Shown here one piece after another: positions 9,501 through 19,800 of a stretch of 64,000 nucleotides of DNA (the stretch's first letter is position 1; every line of letters begins with the position of its first letter). Below the pieces are notes generated by a model that was given only the letters and a program-made list of their open reading frames with translations, did no database searches and was not told the origin of the DNA. The DNA is taken from NCBI RefSeq assembly GCF_901933205.1, contig NC_044591.1:930001-994000 (forward strand). The letters are read 5' to 3'. The DNA comes from Camarhynchus parvulus. Lineage: Eukaryota; Chordata; Aves; Passeriformes; Thraupidae. A program made the translations under genes and the position numbers.

Positions 9501-12394
9501 TGTGCCGCGCCGTGCGGGATTTCCTCTACGCGCAGACGGTGCAGGCGCCGCTCGAGGTCTACTCGGAGTGGCTCAGCGTGGGCCACGTGGATGAGTTCCT
9601 CACCTTCGTCCCTGCCCTGGACAGGAAGGTGCCAAGCCCAGAGCCTGCACAAGGCTCTTCACAGCGCCCCAAAAATCCCCTTTGCCTGCTGTTTGTCCTT
9701 CCGGGGGCTCTGGGGGATGGAGCCCCTTTGGGGTGACACGGGGGGATGGGTTTGGGATTGGCATGAGCATCCCATGGCCCCAGGGATGGATTTGGGATTG
9801 CTGTGGGCATCTCATGGCCCTGGGGATGATTGGGTTTATGGGCGCAGGATGGATTTGGGTTGGTTGTGGTCCATGGCCCAGTTTGGGATTGGCATAGCAT
9901 CCTGTTTTGGGATTGCGATCCCATGGCCCCAGGGATGGATTTGGGATTGGCATGGGCACCTCATGGCCCCAGGGATGGATTTGGGATCTTCATGAGCATC
10001 CCATGGTCCAGGGATGGATTTGGGATGTCTGCAGCATCTCATGGCCCAGGGATGGATTTGGGATCTCTGTGGCCATCCCATGGCCCAGGGATGGATTTGG
10101 GATCTTCATGAGCATCCCATGGCCCAGGGATGGATTTGGGATTGCTGTGGGCATCTCATGGCCCCAGAGTGGATTTGGGATCTCTGTGGCTATCCCATGG
10201 CCCGGGGCTGGGTTTGGCATGGCCGTGGTGCCTCCCAGCCAGACTCTGGGGTGTTTTATCCCCACACCAGGGGTGACCCCCGGGCTCTGTCCCCCAGGGA
10301 TTCCGGCTACTCCTGGCCAGTCCCAACGCCTGCTACAAGCTCTTCAAGGAGAAGCAGCAGCAGGGCCACGGGGAGGCCACGCAGTTCATCGGTGAGGGCT
10401 GAGGCCGTCCCTAGGGAACGGCATTCCTGCTGTCCCTTCTCGCTGTCCCTTCCACGTATCCATTCCCAGCGTCCTTCCCGCTATCCATCTCACTGTCCAT
10501 TCCCAGTGTCCATCCTGTTGTCCATCCCACTGTCCATTCCCAATGTCCATCCCTCTGTCTATCCTGCTGTCGACCCCACTTTTTATCCCTCTGTCCATCC
10601 CACTGTCCATCCTGGTGTCCATACCTTTGTCCATCCTGCTGTCCACCCATCCCTCTATCCATCCCTCTGTCCATCCCTCTGTCCACCCCTGCTGTCCACC
10701 CCTGCTGTCCACCCCGCTGTCCACCCCACTGTCCATCCCTCTGTCCATCCTGCTGTCCATCCCTGCTGTCCATCCCTCTGTCCATCCTGCTGTCCATCTG
10801 TCCATCCCACTGTCCATTCCCAGTGTCCATCCCAGTGCCCATCCTGCTGTCCATCCCTCCGTCCATTCCCAGTGTCCATCCCTCTGTCCATCCCTCTGTC
10901 CACCCCACTTTTCATCTCTCTGTCCACCCCACTGTCCATCCCCACTGTCCATCCCGCTGTCCATCCCTCTGTCCATCCCGCTGTCCCTGACCGCGCGCGC
11001 CCCAGGGCTGAAGGGCGCTGAAAAGAAGAGCATTGACGAGATCCTGGCGGATGAGTCCCTGCGCAGCGACAACCGCCACGTGCAGGTGGCACCTGGGGGC
11101 TCCCCCTCCTCATTCCGGGGGGCTCGGGGGCACAGGGACGAGATTTGGGGTCCTGGGGAATGGCCGGAGGGCCCGGAGGGGGTGAGGAGAGGGAGATGCC
11201 CCAAGGGACACGGAGGTGGCAGCTGAAGGGAAAGAGAGGGTGGGGTGGGATGGGATGGGATGGGGAAGGGATGGGGATGGGGATGGGATGGGGATGGGAT
11301 GGGGATGGGGATGGGATGGGGATGGGTGGGATGGGATGGGATGGGATGGGATGGGATGGGGTGGGATGGGGATGGGGATGGGGATGGGATGGGATGGGAT
11401 GGATGGGAGGGAGAGGAGAGGGGAGGGAGGGAGGGGTGGGAGGGGAGGGGAGGGGAGGGAGGGGGAGATGGGATGGGGATGGGATGGGATGGGGATGGGA
11501 TGGGGATGGGGATGGGATGGGGATGGGATGGGGATGGGGATGGGATGGGATGGGATGGGATGGGATGGGATGGGATGGGGTGGGATGGGATGGGGTGGGA
11601 GGGATGGGGAAGGGATGGGGATGGGGATGGGGATGGGGATGGGATGGGATGGGGATGGGGATGGGGATGGGATGGGATGGGGATGGGGATGGGATGGGAT
11701 GGGATGGGGTGGGATGGGATGGGGTGGGGAAGGGATGGGGAAGGGATGGGGATGGGGATGGGGATGGGATGGGGATGGGATGGGATGGGGTGGGGAAGGG
11801 ATGGGGAAGGGATGGAGATGGGGATGGGGATGAGGTGGGAGGTTGGGAGGGGTGGGAGGTTGTGCACAGGGATGGGGTGGGATCCAGGCAGGATCCAGCG
11901 GGGCCCGTGGGTGGGATGTGGAGGGCTGGGATGGCAGTTCTGGTTCCTTCCCGCAGCGCTGCATCGACTGGAACCGCGACCTGCTGAAGCAGGAGCTGGG
12001 GCTGAGCGAGCAGGACATCGTGGACATCCCACAGCTCTTCATCCTGACCAACTCCCCGCCGACGCGCTCTTCCCAGACATGGTGAGACCCCGACCCCACA
12101 ACCCTGCCCCGACCCCAATCCCCCTGGCCGCTCCCTGCTGGACTCCCTGTGCTGCTCCAGGTGAACATGCTGGTGCTGGGCCGGCACCTGGGCATCCCCA
12201 AACCCTTCGGGCCCGTGGTGGGCGGGCGCTGCTGCCTGGAGCAGCGCGTGCGGGAGCTGCTGGAGCCGCTGGGCCTCTCCTGCACCTTCATCGACGACTT
12301 CTTCTCCTACCACGTGCTGTCGGGGGACGTGCACTGCGGCACCAACGTGCGCCGCAAGCCCTTCGCCTTCAAGTGGTGGCACGTGGTGCCCTGA
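517..12394 (+). CDS. PADI1: Peptidylarginine deiminase, PADI1-like, exons 5-16 (5' partial)
   Basis: Calcium-dependent enzyme that deiminates protein arginine to citrulline. Exons by GT-AG borders and phase: 517-634, 713-838, 2076-2251, 2331-2434, 3183-3306, 4112-4219, 4305-4456, 9484-9628, 10298-10391, 11006-11085, 11957-12081, 12161-12394. They cover the end of the middle immunoglobulin-like domain ([13 protein letters not shown]) and the whole catalytic domain. Human PADI4-equivalent active-site residues are all visible: Asp350 (codon 4112, [10 protein letters not shown]), Arg374 in DSPRNRGLK, His471 and Asp473 (codons 9584 and 9590, VGHVDEF), and Cys645 (codon 12335, VHCGTN). Exon 7 ([12 protein letters not shown]) resembles PADI1. 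The symbol rests on that and on its place upstream of a PADI3-like gene, so paralog identity is less sure than family. As written, exon 15 has a one-base frameshift, described separately. Confidence 0.9.
839..2075 (+). repeat. PADI1-like intron 6: minisatellite of acceptor-like units
   Basis: From about 1405 to 2075 the intron is an array whose units read GGTTCTCCAGGCTGAGTTTGG plus a GGTGGGAATC spacer. The last unit supplies the real acceptor (TTCCCCAG at 2068-2075). Every unit therefore carries a pyrimidine-AG|G look-alike. A GGA microsatellite lies at about 1318-1340. The 839-1400 part shows nothing recognisable. Confidence 0.75.
2600..3080 (+). repeat. Minisatellite in PADI1-like intron 8
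   Basis: About ten units of 33-36 bases, AGGCTGGAGTTCCCTCTCC plus a variable CAAATCCCACCA spacer, fill the middle of intron 8 (2435-3182). The first part (2600-2770) has longer variant units with CATGCAGGAATG. Confidence 0.75.
3480..3960 (+). repeat. Minisatellites in PADI1-like intron 9
   Basis: Units of about 35 bases with GGGACCCCATTGCAAAAG occupy 3480-3790. They are followed by two copies of an 80-base unit containing CTGTGGGGCTGTGCAGGAG at about 3800-3945. A (TCC)n tract sits just before exon 10 at about 4066-4100. Confidence 0.7.
4680..4915 (+). repeat. Polypyrimidine tract in PADI1-like intron 11
   Basis: About 230 bases are nearly all C and T on the plus strand, in blocks such as TTTCCCCCC. 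Before it, 4470-4600 holds five short GGAGATCCCAAAACCCTCC units starting just after the exon 11 donor at 4457. Confidence 0.8.
4980..6052 (+). repeat. 34-base minisatellite in PADI1-like intron 11
   Basis: About 30 head-to-tail copies of a unit that starts CCCGAATAACCGGGGGTTGT and ends CCCATAAAAT. The unit is 34 bases, so successive copies rotate through the reading frames. Because the unit lacks stop codons on the minus strand, it produces long repetitive open frames that are not genes. Confidence 0.9.
6053..6400 (+). other. Non-repetitive part of PADI1-like intron 11
   Basis: A GC-rich stretch between two arrays. No exon, promoter or RNA gene is recognised. Confidence 0.5.
6400..8345 (+). 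repeat. AT-rich complex repeat in PADI1-like intron 11
   Basis: About 1.9 kb of TATATTTATATAATATAGGGA-like sequence in a very GC-rich locus. A larger unit of roughly 170-350 bases recurs, marked by GATGTATTTATCCAAAATAC and GGGATCTAGTAATATATATT (about 6470, 6630, 6810, 6960, 7135, 7295). It decays rightward into shorter units. Confidence 0.8.
8405..9475 (+). repeat. G-rich GGGTTTTGGGG minisatellite before PADI1-like exon 12
   Basis: About 45 units of 20-26 bases, GGGTTTTGGGGCAGGGAGCA and variants, run to within ten bases of the exon 12 acceptor (AG at 9482-9483). Almost every unit has two or more G3-4 runs, so the plus strand could form G-quadruplexes. Confidence 0.85.
9755..10225 (+). repeat. 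Minisatellite in PADI1-like intron 12
   Basis: About nine units of 45-57 bases with ATGGATTTGGGAT and CATCCCATGGCCCAGGG. They fill most of the intron between exons 12 and 13. Confidence 0.8.
10430..10990 (+). repeat. TGTCCATCCC decamer array in PADI1-like intron 13
   Basis: About 50 copies of a 10-11 base unit CTGTCCATCCC with variants run up to the acceptor of exon 14 (CCCCAG at 11000-11005). The same motif recurs at 14090-14615 in intron 1 of the PADI3-like gene. Confidence 0.85.
11225..11870 (+). repeat. GGGATGGGAT array in PADI1-like intron 14
   Basis: A 5-6 base GGGAT/GGGGAT microsatellite about 640 bases long, almost pure purine plus T. It includes an A/G-only patch at about 11400-11470. 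Confidence 0.9.
11957..12081 (+). CDS. PADI1: PADI1-like exon 15 with one-base frameshift
   Basis: The exon reads [11 protein letters not shown] through [15 protein letters not shown] in the frame set by exon 14, and then DALFPDM in a different frame. At 125 bases it is one short of a multiple of three, while both neighbours expect phase 0. One base seems to be missing near the CTCCCCGCCGACG run at 12052-12064. Read literally, splicing to exon 16 creates a stop within its first two codons and removes the catalytic Cys. A base-calling error in a C run is more likely than a true null, because exon 16 is intact. Confidence 0.85.
12161..12394 (+). CDS. PADI1: PADI1-like exon 16 with catalytic Cys
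   Basis: The exon encodes [11 protein letters not shown] through KWWHVVP and stop. The nucleophile Cys codon is at 12335-12337 in [11 protein letters not shown]. It differs from the PADI3-like exon 16 (29889-30122) at only six bases, and the 31 intron bases before it are identical, while the sequences diverge at once after the stop. Confidence 0.95.
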   Translation: MNMLVLGRHLGIPKPFGPVVGGRCCLEQRVRELLEPLGLSCTFIDDFFSYHVLSGDVHCGTNVRRKPFAFKWWHVVP

Positions 12395-12409
12395 GCCCCT
12401 GGGCCGGGT

Positions 12410-12545
12410 CCTGCAGGGGAAGGTGCATTTCCTGCAGCCCAGGGGGAAGGTGCATTTCCTGCAGCCCAGGGAAGGTGTGCATTTCCTGCAGCCCAGGGGG
12501 AAGGAGTGCATTTCCTGCAGCCCAGGGGGAAGGTGCGTTTCCTGT
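12410..12545 (+). repeat. 26-base tandem repeat in PADI1-like 3' UTR
   Basis: Five copies of GGAAGGTGCATTTCCTGCAG plus CCCAGG, beginning 16 bases after the stop codon and ending before the polyadenylation signal. Confidence 0.85.
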
Positions 12546-12577
12546 GCCGGAAAAGCACCGACAGCTCGGGTTTGGCC

Positions 12578-12583
12578 AATAAA
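12578..12583 (+). promoter_or_regulatory. Polyadenylation signal AATAAA of PADI1-like gene
   Basis: A canonical AATAAA 184 bases past the stop codon, in GGCCAATAAAGC. Confidence 0.8.
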
Positions 12584-13788
12584 GCTTCACGGACACTGAG
12601 GGGGCAGCGCTTCCACGTCTCTCGTCTTTCCTTCTGCTCCCGGCATGAAGATCTTGTTTGGAGCCTGGTTTTGGGCACGGGGGTTTCTTTGGGGCTGCTG
12701 GGGACAGCGGGGATGGGGAGGCTGCTCTGGGGGTGCGGGCTCCATCCCACGGCCGCGGGGTCACGGAGTCCCCGCCCACGGCTTTGCAGCTGATGGCACC
12801 CCCAAAATTCCCTGTTTTGGCCAAAAAAATCGCTTCCTGCTGAGGAACCTGGTTCTCGGGCTGCAGGAACCCCTCCTGCCCTCCTCGGGACCTTTTCACG
12901 CCTTCTCCAGGAGGGAATTTCCTCCACTCTTCGTCTCCACCGGAGCGCGACACTTCCCCGTGCCCGCCTGGCACCCGCCTGGCACCGCCTGGCACCGCCC
13001 CGGGAACCGAAACCCGCCCAGTGCCCCGGGCACGGCCCGGCCCTGCGCAGCCCCGCTGCCGTTCTGGGGCCGGACACGCTGATTTTGGGCAATTTGCTGT
13101 CCTGGCAGCGTTTCTGAGGCTCGAACAGAACCCGCGAGGGGATGCTCCCACACATCCCCCTCCCCCGCCCTCTGTTCGCCCCAAAAGCGAATTTCTGACC
13201 CCATTTCCAACCCGATCCCCCGGGGCTGTGTCCCTGCTGATATCCCCGGGCCCCGAGGAGCGACATTAAATCCGGGCCGCGCGTGACCGGTTTGGGAACA
13301 GCTGCGGGGACAAAGCGCTCCGGGCTCCCACGCGCAGCCGGGGCTTTAATTAAAACAAAGGCGATTAAAGCCGCCGGGGGTCCGCTGTGCCCAGCGCGGG
13401 TGGCAGCGCCCCGCGGAGCCGGCAGAGCGCCTTCCCCGGAGGGAGAATTCCAGCGCTTTGTCCCGACAGAACAAATGGAGCCTTTCAGCAGAGGGCGAAA
13501 TCAAACCCGGCCGGGCCCGGCGCTGGCGCGGGCCCAGCTCGGCTCGGGTGTCGCGGTGAATATTTCACGGCGTGGGCCGGACGGGGAGCGCTCCCCCCGC
13601 GTCCCTCGGTGCTGGCCGGAGCCCGGACCCCCCCACCGGAGCCCCTCGGAGCCCCCCGAACATCCCGTGGGCGTCCCGGGCCGCTTCCCCCCGGTTCCGA
13701 TGGCCGGGAGCGCGGCCGGACCCGCGCACACCCAGCCCGGAGGTGGGATCAGGCCGGGCTTTGGCCGATCCCCTCCCAGCAGCCCGGC
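12584..13788. other. Intergenic region between the two PADI genes, CpG-rich
   Basis: About 1.2 kb without a recognised gene. From about 12930 it is dense in CpG and free of tandem arrays. Together with the TATA box downstream, this suggests the promoter region of the PADI3-like gene. Confidence 0.6.
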
Positions 13789-13796
13789 TTTATAAA
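13789..13796 (+). promoter_or_regulatory. TATA box of PADI3-like gene
   Basis: TTTATAAA lies 38-45 bases before the ATG at 13834. A start site 25-30 bases downstream would leave a 5' UTR of only about 12-20 bases. No upstream exon is needed, because the ATG fits the conserved PADI N-terminus. Confidence 0.65.
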
Positions 13797-13833
13797 TCCC
13801 CCGCGGCCGCCGGGCGCGGCACCCGAGGGTGCG

Positions 13834-16800
13834 ATGGCGCAGCAGCGCCGTGTCCAGCTGTCCACGCAGCGCCCCGGCAGCGCCGTGTGCGTGCTGGGCA
13901 CCGAGCTGGCCCTGGACGTGTGCGGGTGAGCGCGGGGCACAAATCCGCTTTTCCCCCTCGATCCCATTAGCCAGAGCCCGAAAATAGCGCGCGGCGGGGC
14001 GGGGGCGGTGCGGCTGCTCCGGGGGCTTTTCCCAGGGGATGCTGTCCCGGGACGGGGGAGGGGTGGGGTCCCCGTGCCCCTTCCCAGCGTCCATCCCGGT
14101 GTCCATCCTTGCTGTCCATCCCTGCTGTCTTTTTCCAGCGTCCTTTTCCCAGTGCCCATCCCTCTGTCCTTTCACAGTGTCCATCCCTGCATCCGTCCCC
14201 GTGTCCATCCCCGCTGGCCATCTGTCCATCCTGCTGTCCATCCCTCTGTCCATCCCTCTGTCCATCCCTGTTGTCCATCCCTGCTGTCTGGCCCTCTGTC
14301 CATCCCACAGTCCATCCCTCTGTCCATCTGTCCATCCTGCTGTCCATCTCTCTTGTCCATACCACTGAACAACCTTCCATCCCTCTGTCCATCCCCCTGT
14401 CCATCCCTGCTGTCCATCCCTCTGTCCATCCCCACTGTCCATCCCACTGTCCACCCCTCTGTCCATTCCCAGTGTCCATCCTTCTGTCCATCCCTCTGTC
14501 CACCCCTCTGTCCACCCCACTGTCCATCCCACTGTCCATCCCTCTGTCCGCCCCTCTGTCCGTCCCTCTGTCCACCCCTCTGTCCGTCCCTCTGTCCATC
14601 CCTGTGTCCCTCACAGACCCTCCGAACATCTCCGCACCAGCGGGACCGCAACATTCCCAGCGGGATTTCGCCACTTTTGGGGCGCCACAAGCCCTTTTTG
14701 GGATTTTAACCCTGCGCCCCCCATCCCGGCGGGACGAGACCAGAAACATTTCCCACTCTCGGGGGCGGGCAGAGAGCGAACCCGCGGGCTCCAGCTCTCG
14801 CTCCAGAGCAGCTCCGGGGTTTTTCTCCCCATTCGGGGGACCGGGGCTCGCTGCCCGAACCGTCCCCTCCGCTGCCCCGGGCTGGGATTTTCCCGTTCCC
14901 GGGCACCGAGCCGCGTTTCCTTCTCCCGGCTCCGCTCCGGGCCCGCCGCCCGCGGCCTCCCGAGCGGGGCGGGGCGGGACGGGCTCCGGCCTGCCCGGCA
15001 GCGCTCGGAAACGCAGATTTTGGGGAGATCCGTGCTCCAATCGGAAACGCAGATTTTGGGGAGATCCGTGTCCCAGTCGGGAACGCAGATTTTGGGGAGA
15101 TCCGTGTCCCAGTTAGAAATGCCAATTTTGGGGAGATCCGTGCCCCAGTCGGGAACGCAGATTTTGGGGAGATCCGTGTCCCAATCGGAAATGCCGATTT
15201 TGGGGAGATCCGTGTCCCAGTCGGGAATGCAGATTTTGGGGAGATCCGTGTCCCAGTTAGAAATGCCAATTTTGGGGAGATCCGTGCCCCAGTCGGGAAC
15301 GCAGATTTTGGGGAGATCAGTGTCCCAGTTAGAAATGCCAATTTTGGGGAGATCCGTGTCCCAATCGGAAACGCCGATTTTGGGGAGATCCGTGCTCCAA
15401 TCGAAAACGCCGATTTTGGGAAGATCCGTGCCCCAGTTAGAAATGCCGATTTTGGGGAGATCCGCGCCCCAATTGGAAATGCCGATTTTGGGGAGATCCG
15501 TGCTCCAATCGAAAACGCCGATTTTGGGGAGATCCGCGCCCCAGTTAGAAATGCCGATTTTGGGGAGATCCGTGTCCCAGTCGGAAACGCCGATTTTGGG
15601 GAGATCCGCGCCCCAGTTGGAAATGCCGATTTTGGGGAGATCCGTGCCCTAATCAGAAATGACGATTTTGGGGAGATCCGTGCCCCAGTCGGAAATGCCG
15701 ATTTTGGGGAGATCCGTGCCCGAACCACCCCCGGGCAGCGCCGGCATCGATCGCATCGCGGCCCGGCCCCATCCCCGCTGCCCTCGGGAGGTTTGTGGGT
15801 TTTATTCCAGGATTTGGGGCGTTTCGGAGCGGATCCTGCCGTTATTTTTGTGGGATTTATTCCCGTTTATTCTCGTTTCCCACGGCGGGACGGGGTGCGC
15901 TTTGCACCGAGGATATCCCCGGATTTGGGGCGTTTCGGAGCGATTCCTGCGGGTCTTTCCGTGGGGTTCATTCCCACCTATTCCCGTTTATCCCCAGGCG
16001 CGCTTTGCACCCTGAATATCACCGGATTTGTTTTTTTTTAGGGATTCCTGCGGTTCTTTCTGTGGGATTCATTCCCTCCTATTCCCGTTTATTCCCAGGC
16101 GCGCTTTGCACCCGGAATATCCCCGGATTTGGGGTTTTTTTAGGGATTCCTGCGGTTCTTTCCGTGGGGTTCATTCCCGCCTATTCCCGTTTATTCCCAG
16201 GCACGCTTTGCACCCCGAATATCCCCGGATTTGGGGTTTTTCAGGGATTCCTGCGGCGGGGTTGGCGCCGCCGCCTTGCCCCCGGTTCGCAGCCTCGGGC
16301 AGGATTTGCTTTAATCGCCTTTGGGGATTTGCGGGAATCACCTCATCCAGGAGCGGCTGCCCGCACGTTTTGGGGGATTTGTGCCTATCCAGGGAATCGG
16401 TGCCATCCCAGGCTGCAGGATTTGTTCATATCCAGGGAATCCATGCAATTCCAAGATTTGTGCACATTTAGGGAATCGATGCAATCCCAGGCTGCAGGAT
16501 TTGTTCATATCCAGGGAATCCATGCAATTCCAAGATTTGTGCACATTTAGGGAATCCATGCAATTCCAGGATTTGTTCATATCCAGGGAATCCATGCAAT
16601 TCCAGGATTTGTGCGCATTTAGGGAATTGATGAAATCCCAGGCTGCAGGATTTGTTCATATCCAGGGAATCCATGCAATTCCAGGATTTGTGCACATTTA
16701 GGGAATTTATGCAATTTCAGGTTGCAGGATTTGTTCATATCCAGGGAATCCATACAATTCCAGGATTTGTGCACATTTAGGGAATCCATACAATTCCAGG

Positions 16801-19800
16801 ATTTGTGCACATTTAGGGAATTTATGCAATTTCAGGTTGCAGGATTTGTTCATATCCAGGGAATCCATACAATTCCAGGATTTGTGCACATTTAGGGAAT
16901 CCATGCAATTTCAGGCTGCAGGATTTGTTCATATCCAGGGAATCCATGCAATTCCAGGATTTGTTCATATCCAGGGAATCCATGCAATTCCAGGATTTGT
17001 GCACATTTAGGGAATTTATGCAATTTCAGGTTGCAGGATTTGTTCATATCCAGGGAATCCATGCAATTCCAGGATTTGTGCACATCCAGGGAATCCATGC
17101 AATTCCAGCTTGCAGGATTTCCTGCGGGGATTTGTCCCACCCTGAATGATTTATCCCCATTTCACCTTGCAGCCCTTGCTGCAGTTGCGTTTTTCGGGAT
17201 TAATTCCATTTTTTCAGGACTTGTTGCCGTTCTAAATTTCAGGGTTTGTTTGAATTGAAGAATTTCTCAGGGATTCACATCCCAGCACTTGTTGCCTTCA
17301 CGTTTTCCAGGATTATTTGCATTTTGAATGATTTATTGCTGTTCTAAATTCCAGGATTTTTTCCCCATTGAAGGATTTATCCCAGTTTCATATCTCAGCC
17401 CTTGCTGAAGTCGCATTTTCCAGGAATATTTGAATTTTCCATGACTCACTGATATTTCAAACCCCAGGATTTGTTAGTTTTTGAAGCTTTTACCCCAGTT
17501 CCACATCCCAGCCCTTGCTGAGGTTGCATTTCCCAGGAATATTTGAATTTTCCGTGATATTCCAAACCCCAGGATTTGTTCCCTTGGGAAGGTTTTGCTC
17601 CAGTTCCACATCCCAGCCCTTGCTGAGGTTTCGTTTTCTGGGAATATTTGAGTTTTATTCCACATCCCAGCCCTTGCTGAGTTCTTATTTTCCAGGAATA
17701 TTTGAATTTTCTGGGAGTATTTGAATTTTCTGGGAATATTTGAATTTCCCATGACTCGCTGATATTCCAAACCCTGGGATTTGCTCAATTTGGAAGGTTT
17801 CACCCCAATTCCACATCCCAGCCCTTGCTGAGGTGGCATTTCCCGGGAATGCTTGAGCCCGGCCCCATTCCTGGCATCATTTCCGTGTTCCTGACCCCGC
17901 TCCCGTTCCTGGCATCATTCCCTGTTCCTGATCCTGCTCCCGTTCCAGCCCTGTCCCGTTCCTGGCATCATTCCCACGTTCCTGGCCCCGTTCCTGGCAT
18001 CATTCCCATGTTCCTGACTCCGCTCCCGTTCCTGGCATCATTCCCGTGTTCCTGACCCCGTTCCTGGCATCATTTCCATGTTCCTGACCCCACTCCCGTT
18101 CCAGCCCCATTCCTGGCATCATTCCCATGTTCCTGACCCCGCTCCCGTTCCTGGCATCATTCCCGTGTTCCTGACCCCATTCCTGGCATCATTCCCATGT
18201 TCCTGACCCCGGTCCCGTTCCTGGCATCATTCCCATTCCTGGCATCATTCCCGTGTTCCTGACTCCGCTCCTGTTCCAGCCCAATCCTGTTCCTGGCATC
18301 ATTCCCGTGTTCCTGACCCCGTTCCTGCCACCATTCCCGCGTTCCTGACCCCGTTCCTGGCATCATTCCCGTGTTCCTGCCCCCCTCCCTTTCCAGCCCA
18401 GTCCCATTCCTGGCATCATTCCCATGTTCCTGACCCCGCTCCCATTCCTGCCACCATTCCCGTATTCCTGACCCCATTCCTGGCATCATTCCGTGTTCTG
18501 CCCCGCCTGGCACCATTTCCGTATTCCTGACCCCATTCCTGGCATCATTCCCGTGTTCCTGACCCCGTTCCTGGCATCATTCCCGTGTTCCTGCCCCCCT
18601 CCCTTTCCAGCCCAGTCCCATTCCTGGCATCATTCCCATGTTCCTGACCCCGCTCCCATTCCTGCCACCATTCCCGTATTCCTGACCCCGTTCCTGGCAT
18701 CATTCCCGTGTTCCTGACCCCATTCCTGCCACCATTCCCGTATTCCTGACCCCATTCCTGGCATCATTCCCGTGTTCCTGACCCCGTTCCTGGCACCATT
18801 TCCGTATTCCTGACCCCATTCCTGGCATCATTCCCGTGTTCCTGACCCTGTTCCTGGCACCATTCCCGTGTTCCTGACCCCGCTCCCGTTCCAGCTCGGC
18901 CCCGCGCCGCGCCGCCTCGTTCCAGGCGCAGGGCTCTCCGGGGCTGACGCTGTGGGTGCTGCACGACGGCCGGAGCGTGAAGCTGCCCTCGAGCGTTTGC
19001 CGCTGGCCCCTGGGCGCCCGGCCCGAGCTGCTGCTGGCCATGGAGCGCCCCAGCAAGGAGCCGGGGGACGAGAAGGTGACAGAGGGATCCGCGGGGACAC
19101 GCGCTGGGTGCCGGGATGGGTCACGGGATTCCCGCTGGATCCTGATGGGTGTTGGGATTCCTGCTGGATCCCGGGATTCCTGCTGGGTGTTGGGATTCCC
19201 GCTGGATCCCAGGATTATCGATGGGTGGTGGAATTCCTGCTGGATCCCAGGATTCCCGATGGGTTTTTGGGATTCCTGCTGGATCCTGTTAGATATTGGG
19301 ATTCCTGCTGGATCCTGCTGGGTGATGGGATTCCTGCTGGATCCCAGGATTCTCGATGGGTGTTGGGATCTCCCCTGGGTCCCAGGATCCCCCCTGATCC
19401 ACAGTGTATGCTGGGATGGGGACAGGATTCCCTCTGGGCTCCGGGAGTTTCACTGGGTGTTGGGAGTCCTGGGGATCCCAGGATTCCTGTTGGATCTCAG
19501 GATTCCCACCGGATCCTGGGATGGGTGCCAGGATCCTCAGTGGGTGCCAGGATTCCCGCTGGATCCTGGGATTCCTGCTGGATCCTGGGATCCTGCTGGG
19601 TGCTGGGATCCCCTCTGGGTGTTGGAATTCCCAGCGGATCCCGGGATCCCTCCGGGCTGTCTCGGTGCCAGCCCCGCTGCCCATTGCAGGTCAGGGTTTC
19701 CTATTTCCGCGAGGACGGCGGGGTTCCCGTGGGCCGGGCTGTGCTCTACCTCACCTGCGTGGGTAAGGGGGGACGGCCCCAGACCCCATTCCCAAATCCC

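Noticed and set aside
10386..12511. Long Pro/Ser/His/Ile-rich frames of 390-620 residues
   Set aside because: Translations of GGGAT/CCATC microsatellites and of PADI exons in the wrong frame or strand.
12640..13270. Overlapping frames in the CpG-rich intergenic region
   Set aside because: High GC lengthens chance frames; no family motif, splice pattern or codon support.
13966..14710. Possible second gene on the minus strand (GMDRGMDSG repeats)
   Set aside because: A shadow of the TGTCCATCCC array.
15011..15725. Coding-like 36-base repeat (ILGRSVPQ frames of 210 residues)
   Set aside because: It is in-frame because 36 is a multiple of three, but it lies within PADI3-like intron 1 with no start, splice or family match.
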